Source: an uncultured Collinsella sp. | GTDB taxonomy: Bacteria > Actinomycetota > Coriobacteriia > Coriobacteriales > Coriobacteriaceae | NCBI GenBank assembly: GCA_900540845.1 | Contig: UQHS01000003.1 | Location: forward strand, 62,001-126,000 | Length of the DNA stretch: 64,000 bases | Reading direction: 5' to 3' | Shown: piece after piece, positions 7,055 to 15,529 of the stretch | Layout of the letters: the number at the start of each line of letters is the position of its first letter | How positions within the stretch are numbered: position 1 is the first letter of the stretch | Made by a program: the position numbers and the translations under genes | The notes under the pieces: generated by a model | What the model was told of the DNA's origin: nothing | The model's input: the letters and a program-made list of their open reading frames with translations, nothing else | Database searches by the model: none

Positions 7055-9620
7055 CTCCACCACGGCGTCCTTCCGCGCACCCTCCCGCACCGACGGCGAC
7101 GAGGGCGCTCGGGTCTCGCGCCAGGATGCCCGCCACACCTCGCCAGGCACCTGCAACCGCGCTTCGGTGCCGACGAACCGCCTTGGATCGTTCATCTTCT
7201 GGGTCGCTTGCGCAGCGCTGCCAATCGTCATGCTGTGCGCTATCTCGGCCTGGGGTGGCGTCTACCCCCTCGGCCCCGAATCGTTTCTCACCGAGGACCT
7301 CAAGTACCAGTACATCGACTTCTTCACGTGGTTTAGGCGCGTGCTCACAGGCGAGGCGAATATTTTCTATTCGTTCGCCCAGGGTATGGGTTCAAACACC
7401 TGGGGGCTGTACAGTTACTACCTCGCGAGCCCATTCAACCTTATCATCCTGTTGTTCGACGAGGCGCATCTCACGCTCGCCATCTACGTGATCGTCGCGC
7501 TCAAACTCGCGTGCATGAACACCACAATGGCCTGGTACCTCCGGCGCCGCTTCTCTCTGCAGCGCAGCTGGGCGCTCGCACTCGCGCTGTGTTACACGTG
7601 GTCGACCTGGACCGCGACCAACCTTCGCAACCCCCTGTGGCTCGACGCGCTCATATTGTTGCCGCTCATGGCGTGGGCCTGCTACCAGCTGCTTCACAAG
7701 GGAACATTCCTGAGCCTGAGCCTTCTGGTTGCAGCCGACGTCATCGTCTGCTGGTACATGGCGTATATCACACTGCTCTTCTGCTGCTTGTTCGTGCTGT
7801 TCGAGCTCGCGGCAATGGCGTTTGATGAGGGCAAGAAACCCAGCGGAACGTGGATCGCAGGAAGGGCGGGGAGATTCACCGCTGCGATTCTTTTAGGGCT
7901 TGCACTCTCCGCTTGGACGTTTGTCCCCACCATTCTCGCCATGATGGGCGGAGGGGCCACGAAGACCTTCAGGCTCTTCCACACGTATCCCTCTGCGCTG
8001 ATTCGCGGATTCCTCCCAGGGGCGTGGAACCTCGATCATGTTCCCCAGTTCTACACCGGCCTCATTCCGCTAATCCTCGCACTCGCGATGCTGCTTGAGA
8101 AGCGCATCGACAAGAGGCTGCGCGGCCTGACGCTGCTCTTTGCCGGATTCCTCGTAGTGAGCTCCGTACTCGGGGTCCTCATGTTCGTGTGGTGTGGGTT
8201 CCGTCAACCCAACGGGTTCTACTGCCGCATAGCGTTCTTGCTGAGCTTCCTGGAAATCTGGGCGGCGGCGTACCTGCTGATGAGACGTGCCGAACTCCGC
8301 CCCGTCAACCTAGGCAAGCACTGCGCCCCGTGGCACGAGTCCGACAGGCCTCGCAAACGGCTGAACCCCACACTCCGCAGACTGGCCCCATTCGGCGCTA
8401 TTGCGTTTGTCGTCATGGACCTTGGCATCAACGCGCGCGTGTGCTGGAACCAGCTCTATATCAACTACCCGCAAGAAACCCACGATGCGTACGTGAGCGC
8501 CGTGGATGCGCAAATGCAACAGCTTGAGAAGCTCGACGCGGAGGCCTTCTATCGCGTTGACAAGACGTACAACAGGTCGGGCGCCGCGTTTAACGAGGGA
8601 ATCGCCCACGGCTTCAATCAACTCTCGACGTACTCCTCGGCGAACAACCCCAAGGCCGTCGCGCTGCTCAACACGCTCGGCTACAGCTCCGAGGGCGAGT
8701 TCTCCAGCGTATATACCGCGCCCAACCTTGTCATGGACAGCATCCTGGGCGTCCGCTATATCGGCACGTGGACCGAGCCAGCGGGCACCGCGCCTACAGC
8801 CATTTCCAGCTCACCCATCGTCTCACCGTTGTTCTACAACCCCTATGCGTTGTCACTCGGCCTCCCCTGCGATGCCCAGGACATCAGCAGCCAGATGCCC
8901 GAAGGCGACAATCCGTTCGAGCGCCAGAACAGCCTGATTGCACAGGTTACCGGGATTGACGATCCGCTCTACACCAAGCTCGAAGGAACCGTTGAAAAGA
9001 ACGAAGGCCAGCAAATGTCGTGGCGCGTGCAGCTGCCCGCCGATAGCATCGGCTACGCCTATGTTCAGACGGGTGTGGAGTCGGACTGGTCCGAATATGT
9101 GAGCATAATCATCGACGACGAGTTCATCCCCATAGAGGGAACGCGCTTCTCCCATAACGTGCGCAGCTTTGGAGGCCCTTCTGCGCAAGGCACCAGCCAT
9201 ACCATCAGCGTCATCCCCGGCGCTGAAATGACGGAACTGCCCAGCAAGACCACATGCGCTATATACGCCTTGAACATGGATGTGTTCGAGCGCGGGATCG
9301 AGCATCTGAGGTCTGGGCAGTTTAGCCCCACCATGTTCGAGGACGGTCATGTGGGCGGCACCTACCGTGCGGGCGAGGCCACGGGGCTCCTCCTCTCCAT
9401 CCCATACGACAAGGGATGGAAGGTCACGGTCGACGGAACGGCAGTCGAGCCCTCCCCCGCCTACGACGGAGGGATGTCTTTGATTGAAGTGCCCGCAGGC
9501 GAGCATGAGATTGAGATGACGTACAGGTCGCCGGGACTTGAAGCAGGGGCCATCGTTTCATTGACCGCGGTGCCCGTTATTTGGGCTGCGGAATTGTGGC
9601 GAAAAAGAGTCCGAAGCTAG
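7044..9620 (+). CDS. YfhO family multi-pass membrane protein
   Basis: 858 residues with about a dozen membrane helices in the first 430 residues and a long extracytoplasmic C-terminal domain ending in one more helix. The N-terminal stretch with GPESFLTEDLKYQYIDFF and SFAQGMGSNTWGLYSYY is diagnostic of the YfhO family. These are GT-C-fold proteins implicated in glycosylating teichoic acids or lipids from polyprenyl-phosphate sugars in Gram-positive bacteria. It is translationally coupled to the upstream GtrB-like gene. Its stop codon overlaps the convergent ptuB stop inside a CTAG, with no terminator visible between them. The acceptor polymer is unknown. Confidence 0.85.
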   Translation: MMNSSTTASFRAPSRTDGDEGARVSRQDARHTSPGTCNRASVPTNRLGSFIFWVACAALPIVMLCAISAWGGVYPLGPESFLTEDLKYQYIDFFTWFRRVLTGEANIFYSFAQGMGSNTWGLYSYYLASPFNLIILLFDEAHLTLAIYVIVALKLACMNTTMAWYLRRRFSLQRSWALALALCYTWSTWTATNLRNPLWLDALILLPLMAWACYQLLHKGTFLSLSLLVAADVIVCWYMAYITLLFCCLFVLFELAAMAFDEGKKPSGTWIAGRAGRFTAAILLGLALSAWTFVPTILAMMGGGATKTFRLFHTYPSALIRGFLPGAWNLDHVPQFYTGLIPLILALAMLLEKRIDKRLRGLTLLFAGFLVVSSVLGVLMFVWCGFRQPNGFYCRIAFLLSFLEIWAAAYLLMRRAELRPVNLGKHCAPWHESDRPRKRLNPTLRRLAPFGAIAFVVMDLGINARVCWNQLYINYPQETHDAYVSAVDAQMQQLEKLDAEAFYRVDKTYNRSGAAFNEGIAHGFNQLSTYSSANNPKAVALLNTLGYSSEGEFSSVYTAPNLVMDSILGVRYIGTWTEPAGTAPTAISSSPIVSPLFYNPYALSLGLPCDAQDISSQMPEGDNPFERQNSLIAQVTGIDDPLYTKLEGTVEKNEGQQMSWRVQLPADSIGYAYVQTGVESDWSEYVSIIIDDEFIPIEGTRFSHNVRSFGGPSAQGTSHTISVIPGAEMTELPSKTTCAIYALNMDVFERGIEHLRSGQFSPTMFEDGHVGGTYRAGEATGLLLSIPYDKGWKVTVDGTAVEPSPAYDGGMSLIEVPAGEHEIEMTYRSPGLEAGAIVSLTAVPVIWAAELWRKRVRS

Positions 9621-10318
9621 CCGGAGTACCGATTCATCCTTCTCTCCAGTACATACCGGGCAACACCGATGTACTCAAACTTCTCGGGGCCGTTCCCTTC
9701 GATTTTGCGCAACAGCTCTTCACAAATCTTAATTTTACGAGAGCGGTTGCCCTCCCCTTTCAATTTTTGAAACCGATTGATGAGCGCCTGATTAATGCCA
9801 TCCATAACGGTCTTGCGATTTTCACGTAGCGAAGTGCCAGGGGCGTTGAGGTTTAGCGTAACGTCAAGATCGTTGTTCACGCTTTCATTATCAGCATAGA
9901 TGCGGCCATCACTGCCATACCGAATGCTGGTAAGGGTCTCCGACTTCAAGGGGTTCACCGTCAACGCTCTGTTGCCGCGATGCTTGTCGCATGTCGTCTC
10001 AGCACCCCCGGCATGACCATCACAAACAGCGAGCATATTCTGATAGTCAACACTCGAATCAACATTATGAATACCCTGGTCATGCTGAGGAAGAATGTGC
10101 TCGATGGTTGCCAACGAACCCTTCTCTTGCTCTTTCGACCGTATACGCCTCATGCAATATGCACACAAGCAACCCTGCTCCGCAACAAGCGCACGAAGAA
10201 CGGGCTCTCGGGCTTCACGTAATTCGGAATACAGGTCTACAACTCCATCGGTAGCCTTGAGCTCCCTTACGCGAGCGCCAAGCTCAGCGGGAGCAGGTCC
10301 CTTCTCAATCGGTATCAT
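9617..10318 (-). CDS. ptuB: Septu anti-phage system HNH nuclease PtuB
   Basis: Predicted nuclease effector of a Septu defence system. The 233-residue protein has an HNH/zinc-finger layout: Cys52 and Cys55 in CAYC, His74 in IEHILPQ, Asn94 in YQNMLAVC, then Cys99, Cys110 and His113. This matches the PtuB/TIGR02646 group. Its ATG follows the ptuA stop with no gap (TAGATG), a sign of tight translational coupling. Retron-associated PtuAB pairs also exist, but no reverse transcriptase is present nearby. Base composition is AT-richer than the chromosome, as expected for acquired defence genes. Confidence 0.85.
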   Translation of the reverse strand: MIPIEKGPAPAELGARVRELKATDGVVDLYSELREAREPVLRALVAEQGCLCAYCMRRIRSKEQEKGSLATIEHILPQHDQGIHNVDSSVDYQNMLAVCDGHAGGAETTCDKHRGNRALTVNPLKSETLTSIRYGSDGRIYADNESVNNDLDVTLNLNAPGTSLRENRKTVMDGINQALINRFQKLKGEGNRSRKIKICEELLRKIEGNGPEKFEYIGVARYVLERRMNRYSG

Positions 10319-11626
10319 CTATAAATCACGCTCAAGAACCAGCGCGGTCCGAGCTGCGACGAGCTCGGTATCACTTGAACCTATTTGACGCTCAATCTCA
10401 TCGAGAGCAGATTCCGCTCGATCAAACTCCTCCTTATCCAGTAGGACATAAAACTCCCCGAACAGCTCATGAATAGCGGCAGGGCGCTTACTGGACTTCA
10501 TAACGATGTTCACAATCGCGTTCATATCCCTGCCATACGTCTCCTCACTCGGCGTGCAAGCATGCTCGGAATCCAGCAATCGGATATGCGAACTGCGAAC
10601 CGATGAAACCACCGCTGGAGCATGGGTGGAGACGATAAACTGAATATTTGGGAACGTAGAACGCAGATCACCGAGGATTCGCGCCTGCCACAGCGGATGC
10701 AAATGCAAATCGATCTCATCGATAAGAACGATGCCCGGGGTTTCCAACACGCGATCAAGAAGCATGGGGTTGAGCATCGCCATGCGCCTTGCAATATCTG
10801 CAACAAGACTGAGCGTACCGCGATAACCATCGCTCATGGAGTGAAGAGAGTCGCGACGATACGCACCTTGGACATCCATGTATGCAAGCACAAGCTCACG
10901 TCGCTCAAGGTCGTAATCAACCGTCGCTTCGACATTCCCGCCGACAAGAGGCAGACAAGATGCAATCGCCCTCTTAACCGCAGCGAGCTCAGGACTTTCT
11001 TTACGATTTTGTAATTCCCATAGCGTCACCTTCTCGAACCACGCATACAAACCACGCTCATCAATACCCGCTGATACACACTGCTCATAACCCATAGCTC
11101 TCGAAGACCCACGAGCCGGAGTAAGACTCCTAGCGGTGTTTCCGCCACGCAGGCGATTGGCCCCATACAAGGCAATCAAAGGAAGAACCACATCGCTGTC
11201 ACCTTGGGCAACCCTCCCCTGCATGTTTTCGGAGCGCGCAAGGATAGACTTGGCATCTGCAACGGTCATCCGTGACTGCTTCACCGAGTTTAACGAGCGA
11301 GACCAATAGCACTCCTCACCGTCAAAGATCCCTACGGCAGAGACCGTTGCAGGAAAATGAATCTGCTTGTCGAATGATGAGCCTAATGCGACAACACTCT
11401 CACGAACATCCGATCCTTTGAGCTGCTTGCTCTTTGCATAGGGAAAGTGCTCGAGAGGCGTGCTGATTGCGCATGCAATTGCGTCAATGAGGGTCGTCTT
11501 GCCCGTAGCGTTATCGCCCGTCAGTACTGTCAGATCGGGCTCAAACGTCATAGCGAACCTCTCGAAACACCGCACATTAGCTATCGAGATGCTCTGAAGT
11601 GTATAGCTTTCTCGCATTCGATTCAA
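10319..11626 (-). CDS. ptuA: Septu anti-phage system ATPase PtuA
   Basis: ABC/SMC-type ATPase (AAA_21-like) expected to sense infection and control PtuB. Walker A GDNATGKTT is at residues 38-46 and Walker B GIVLIDEIDLHLHP near 298-311, followed by the switch STHAP near 333. The start is set at the TTG (11626) because a GGAGG lies 9 bases upstream; the ATG three codons later would have an 18-base spacing. The 435-residue length fits the family. It follows the GT2 gene after about 60 bases on the same strand as the ABC exporter, so it may be read from the exporter promoter. Confidence 0.85.
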   Translation of the reverse strand: MNRMRESYTLQSISIANVRCFERFAMTFEPDLTVLTGDNATGKTTLIDAIACAISTPLEHFPYAKSKQLKGSDVRESVVALGSSFDKQIHFPATVSAVGIFDGEECYWSRSLNSVKQSRMTVADAKSILARSENMQGRVAQGDSDVVLPLIALYGANRLRGGNTARSLTPARGSSRAMGYEQCVSAGIDERGLYAWFEKVTLWELQNRKESPELAAVKRAIASCLPLVGGNVEATVDYDLERRELVLAYMDVQGAYRRDSLHSMSDGYRGTLSLVADIARRMAMLNPMLLDRVLETPGIVLIDEIDLHLHPLWQARILGDLRSTFPNIQFIVSTHAPAVVSSVRSSHIRLLDSEHACTPSEETYGRDMNAIVNIVMKSSKRPAAIHELFGEFYVLLDKEEFDRAESALDEIERQIGSSDTELVAARTALVLERDL

Positions 11627-11686
11627 AAGACACTTCCTCCCCAAACCTAGCGAGCAGCATAACGCCGCCCACACAAACCAAGACAA

Positions 11687-12790
11687 TCAGAATCTGGCCA
11701 ATAGCCTATAACGAACTCGACTCTCAATCCCCTTAATGCCAAGACACCTCAGATGCATCAATTGCTCTCGCATTGAATACATTAGGGAAGCCAAGGCATG
11801 TCCGTCACTATAATTCAACCCCATAACAGAGCAGAAAAATCTCTTGCGCCGGGGATCAATCTTGCAGCTCGACATGACAAGCTCAGGGTCCATCGACGCA
11901 AACACCCTCTTGGCTCCATCCTGAACAAGAGGGTTGTCTGCACCGTCATCATGAATCGCGCCCTCGACATACTTAAATCCGCGAATATAATGTGACTCAA
12001 TCACGCCACGATCTGAAACCCCTATCGAACGCAGCCTTTCCAACATGGCAAGCCATCGTTCAAATGGCATGAGCACTGCAGCTTCAGTGGAATGGTTCCG
12101 AGTTGACCCCGGAGGATCAAGCCGATAGCAATAATACGCCTTGTCTAGATACGCTATTGAGCCAGCTTGGCACAATGTATCGATGAGAAACGGGTTATCA
12201 GCCCAGCCGGCACCGGGATACTCGATAAAACGAATTGCCTTATCGAGCATGAAAGAGCGACTGTACAGAGCCGACCAGATAGACGGGTGATATTCGATAA
12301 GCTCTGGATGGTCGCAAAGTGAAAACGGTCGAGTCGATTGACTCAATCTCAGAGGCAGAGGGCTACCAGTCCGATATTGATCGGCACCGGGACAATCCCA
12401 ATCATTAATATTCCACCAGGGGGTCTTGACAATATCCACATGAGAATCGAAAGTCCTGGCAAACGAAAGCATGTCGCCATACATCCCGGGCTCAATCCAG
12501 TCATCGGGCTCCACGATGGAAACCCACTCTCCCCTGGCTTCAGCCAAGCCGCGATTGCACGCCGAGCCATAGCCCCCGTTCTCTTTATCAACAACTCGAA
12601 CTCGCGAGTCCTCGGCGGAATGCCTACGCAAAATCTCAGGAGAGCGGTCGGTGCTACCATCGTTGACGCAGATGACCTCAAGATCGCAGCCAGATTGGTT
12701 ACGTATACTCAACAAACACTGATCAAGAAACCGTTCAGCGTTGTATACTGGGACGATAACCGATACAGACATCTTTACGCCGTGAGTCAT
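11687..12790 (-). CDS. GT2 family glycosyltransferase
   Basis: Predicted cytoplasmic glycosyltransferase building a surface polysaccharide repeat. The GT-A core shows VSVIVPVYNAERFLDQC, VNDGSTDRSPEIL and EPDDWIEPG (the DxD region). The ATG at 12790 is chosen because AGAAGGGAC precedes it; the in-frame extension upstream has no homology. The resulting 367 residues are typical. It is the third gene of the permease-ATPase-GT set and the gene directly ahead of ptuA. Its N-terminal half resembles the tandem GT at 18376-20523. Donor and acceptor are unknown. Confidence 0.85.
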   Translation of the reverse strand: MTHGVKMSVSVIVPVYNAERFLDQCLLSIRNQSGCDLEVICVNDGSTDRSPEILRRHSAEDSRVRVVDKENGGYGSACNRGLAEARGEWVSIVEPDDWIEPGMYGDMLSFARTFDSHVDIVKTPWWNINDWDCPGADQYRTGSPLPLRLSQSTRPFSLCDHPELIEYHPSIWSALYSRSFMLDKAIRFIEYPGAGWADNPFLIDTLCQAGSIAYLDKAYYCYRLDPPGSTRNHSTEAAVLMPFERWLAMLERLRSIGVSDRGVIESHYIRGFKYVEGAIHDDGADNPLVQDGAKRVFASMDPELVMSSCKIDPRRKRFFCSVMGLNYSDGHALASLMYSMREQLMHLRCLGIKGIESRVRYRLLARF

Positions 12791-12860
12791 ATTGTCCCTT
12801 CTGTGTTGTAAGAGCAGATTCAACGACGGGAGCGTACAGGGGCCAGGCAAGCAGAAAAGC

Positions 12861-13616
12861 CTAATTGAACTGCTCTCGATAGGCCCTGCACACCTTGTCG
12901 ACGGGACCATCCATTCTCAGATCGCCCTTTTCAATCCACACGGCGCGCTGGCAAATGCGCTCAACTTGCTCCATCGAATGAGAAACGAACAGGACCGTAA
13001 CGTCACCGGATTCAATGAAATGCTGTATCCTGCGTTCGCACTTCTCCTGAAAGAAGACATCGCCAACAGACAGCGTCTCATCTACGATTAGGATGTCGGG
13101 CTCGGTGATCGTTGCAATGGCAAAGGCGATGCGAGCCACCATGCCAGAGGAAAAGTTCTTCAACGGCATATCAACAAAGTCGCGTAGCTCGGCGAAATCG
13201 ATAATATCGTCAAGATTGGCATCGATGAACTCTTTTCTATACCCAAGCAACGCGCCATTGAGGTAGATGTTCTCCCTTGCCGTCAACTCATAGTCAAAGC
13301 CAGCGCCAAGCTCAATCAAGGGGGAAATCGAACCATGAGTAGCAACCATGCCCTCAGACGGCTCAAGCACTCCAGCGATGATCTTGAGCATGGTAGATTT
13401 CCCGGATCCGTTTGTTCCTACAAGACCGATAACCTCACCGCGATGCACGTTGAAAGATATGTGCTTAAGAGCGCGAAACTCCTCGAAAAACAATTCGTGC
13501 CGGGCAAGCTTAATGAAATACTCTTTGAGGTTCGTAAGGGTCTCCGAAGCCATGTTGAAGACCATGGAGACATCATCGACCTCAATGGCCAAAGGCTTTT
13601 CGATAACGGTATCCAT
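12861..13616 (-). CDS. Polysaccharide ABC exporter ATPase (Wzt/TagH type)
   Basis: ATP-binding subunit energising export of a lipid-linked polysaccharide or teichoic acid. Walker A GLVGTNGSGKST, Q-loop region, signature NFSSGM and Walker B ILIVDETLS are present, plus the switch FVSHS. At 251 residues it lacks the C-terminal carbohydrate-binding domain of O9a-type Wzt, so it is the short TagH/RfbE-like form. The start has AAGGA 8 bases upstream, and the gene begins 11 bases after the permease stop. Two fragments elsewhere in the window (24490-24588 and 30769-30864) are remnants of a related gene. Confidence 0.92.
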   Translation of the reverse strand: MDTVIEKPLAIEVDDVSMVFNMASETLTNLKEYFIKLARHELFFEEFRALKHISFNVHRGEVIGLVGTNGSGKSTMLKIIAGVLEPSEGMVATHGSISPLIELGAGFDYELTARENIYLNGALLGYRKEFIDANLDDIIDFAELRDFVDMPLKNFSSGMVARIAFAIATITEPDILIVDETLSVGDVFFQEKCERRIQHFIESGDVTVLFVSHSMEQVERICQRAVWIEKGDLRMDGPVDKVCRAYREQFN

Positions 13617-13627
13617 ATGGGCAATCC

Positions 13628-14458
13628 TTAGATGTAGAGAATGAACTTTTTCTCGGTTTTATGAAAAATGAAGTATCCAATTCCCAAAGACGCAACCGCC
13701 CAAAAGACGCAAAGCGCACACGTCTGGAAAGCAGGGGTGGTCTGGAACAAGAAAATATCCCGCATGAACTGGAGATAGTTGTACATAGGATTGACCAGAA
13801 GAATCGTCTGCAGCCATTGAGGCATGGCGTAGATATAATCCGAGGTCCAGAAAATCGGAGTAGCGTATGTCCATGCAGTCAGGATGACGCTCCACAGATG
13901 CTGGACGTCCCTGAAGAATACGGTCAAAGCCGAGAGCGCCATGCCCAAGCCCATGCAAAACATCATAAGCAGCAACAATGCCACAGGTAAAAGAATCAAA
14001 TGCCATGTGGGAACAATGCGGAACCAAAGCATGACAAGAGCGACAGCGACAAGAGAGAAGCCGAAGTTGACGAGTGAGAAAAGGATTTTTTGAACGGGAA
14101 ACACCCAGCGATGAATCTTCACCTTTTTCAAGAGTGAAGAGGCCCACAAGATGGACATGAGAGACTGGGAAGTCGAATCGGACATAACGGCGAACGTCAC
14201 ATTACCAACGATGAGATACAGCGGATACATTTCGGGGGTTACCAGCCCCCCGTTCCGCCCTTGAGCGAAAATGGTTGAAAAGACCACCGCCATGACAACC
14301 ATCATGAGCAGCGGGTTCAAAACACTCCAAGCGATACCGAGAAAGCTACGACGATATTTGAGCTTGAAATCCTTGGTAACAAGCATTCTGAGAATATAGG
14401 CGTCTTTTTCAACCTCGCTTTTTGCATGCGAGTTGACTGCATGAAGTTTGTCGGTCAT
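13628..14458 (-). CDS. Polysaccharide ABC exporter permease (Wzm/TagG type)
   Basis: Membrane subunit of the exporter; 276 residues with about six helices. The amphipathic start and motif RMLVTKDFKLKYRRSFLGIAW are characteristic of the ABC-2 type TagG/Wzm/KpsM family. The ATG at 14458 follows TTTAAGGAATCAG; a TTG 11 codons upstream is less likely. First gene of the permease-ATPase-GT2-ptuA-ptuB run on the minus strand. It diverges from a GT2 gene starting at 14598, so the 139-base gap must hold promoters for both. Confidence 0.92.
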   Translation of the reverse strand: MTDKLHAVNSHAKSEVEKDAYILRMLVTKDFKLKYRRSFLGIAWSVLNPLLMMVVMAVVFSTIFAQGRNGGLVTPEMYPLYLIVGNVTFAVMSDSTSQSLMSILWASSLLKKVKIHRWVFPVQKILFSLVNFGFSLVAVALVMLWFRIVPTWHLILLPVALLLLMMFCMGLGMALSALTVFFRDVQHLWSVILTAWTYATPIFWTSDYIYAMPQWLQTILLVNPMYNYLQFMRDIFLFQTTPAFQTCALCVFWAVASLGIGYFIFHKTEKKFILYI

Positions 14459-14597
14459 CTGATTCCTTAAATTGTTTTCCCGTTCTTCCAATTATTATAG
14501 AGAATATAGTCACTGCCGTTACAGAGGATGCAATTACACATATCTCCGTCCTCCGATAAGGGCCAATATGGCCGTTCGTATCACAAGGAGTCATCAA

Positions 14598-15521
14598 ATG
14601 GACTATTCAAGGGTCGCCGTTCTAGTTCCCTGCTACAACGAAGCACTGACCATAGGTAAAGTCGTTGACGACTATCGTAACGCCTTACCCGGAGCGCGCG
14701 TATATGTATATGACAACAACTCCTCAGACGACACCGCAGAAATTGCTCGTCGGCACGGAGCAATCGTCAAGCATGAGCCTCGACAAGGCAAGGGGAATGT
14801 CTGCCGCCAGATGTTCCGAGACATCGAAGCCGACTGCTATCTGATGGTAGACGGAGACGATACATATGATGAGACAAAAGCAGTCGAGATGTGTTTGCCA
14901 ATTCTAAGCGGTGACGCTGATATGACCGTCGGCGATCGATTGTCAAACGGATCCTACGCGGAAGAGAATAAGAGGGCTTTCCACGGCTTTGGCAACGACC
15001 TTGTACGCATGATGATCAAGTGGATTTACGGATACACATTCGATGATGTCATGACCGGCTATCGAGCCATGAGCAGAGCCTTTGTTAAAACTTTCCCCGT
15101 ACTCAGCGAAGGCTTTCAGATTGAGACGGAACTGTCGATCCATGCCGTTGATCGGCGCTGGAGGATACAGACCATCCCAATTGAATACCGGGACCGGCCC
15201 GAAGGTTCCGAGTCTAAGCTCAGCACCTTCAGCGACGGGATCAAAGTCATTAAAATGATCGGCATCCTGTTCAAGGATTACAAGCCCCTTAAGCTTTTTA
15301 CACTTGTGGCCTTTGCGCTCCTTGCAATTGGACTTCTGCTGGGCGTTCCCGTCATAATTGAATTCATGCAGACGGGCTTGGTGGACCGACTGCCCACGGC
15401 GATCCTCGCTGTTGCTCTCGTCTTTTTAAGCTCCCTCTCACTCGCGACAGGATTTATTCTTGACTCGATAGCGAAAATCGAACGCAAGGAATGGGAACTC
15501 TCTGTCTATTCAGAGGAATAG
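14598..15521 (+). CDS. GT2 family glycosyltransferase with C-terminal membrane helices
   Basis: Polyprenyl-phosphate-sugar-synthase-like GT2 enzyme. The GT-A domain shows VAVLVPCYNEALTIGKVV, YDNNSSDDT and the metal-binding LMVDGDDTYDE. Two hydrophobic helices lie near the C-terminus (about residues 235-255 and 265-290). The start at 14598 is set by AAGGAGTCATCAA; about 40 in-frame codons upstream are not homologous to GTs. The 307-residue length is normal. The gene lies alone on the plus strand within a mostly minus-strand locus. The sugar is unknown. Confidence 0.85.
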   Translation: MDYSRVAVLVPCYNEALTIGKVVDDYRNALPGARVYVYDNNSSDDTAEIARRHGAIVKHEPRQGKGNVCRQMFRDIEADCYLMVDGDDTYDETKAVEMCLPILSGDADMTVGDRLSNGSYAEENKRAFHGFGNDLVRMMIKWIYGYTFDDVMTGYRAMSRAFVKTFPVLSEGFQIETELSIHAVDRRWRIQTIPIEYRDRPEGSESKLSTFSDGIKVIKMIGILFKDYKPLKLFTLVAFALLAIGLLLGVPVIIEFMQTGLVDRLPTAILAVALVFLSSLSLATGFILDSIAKIERKEWELSVYSEE

Positions 15522-15529
15522 TGCGGAAA

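Noticed and set aside
9617..11626. Retron-type system (PtuAB with reverse transcriptase)
   Set aside because: No reverse transcriptase frame or retron-like RNA is visible on either side; stand-alone Septu is the simpler reading.
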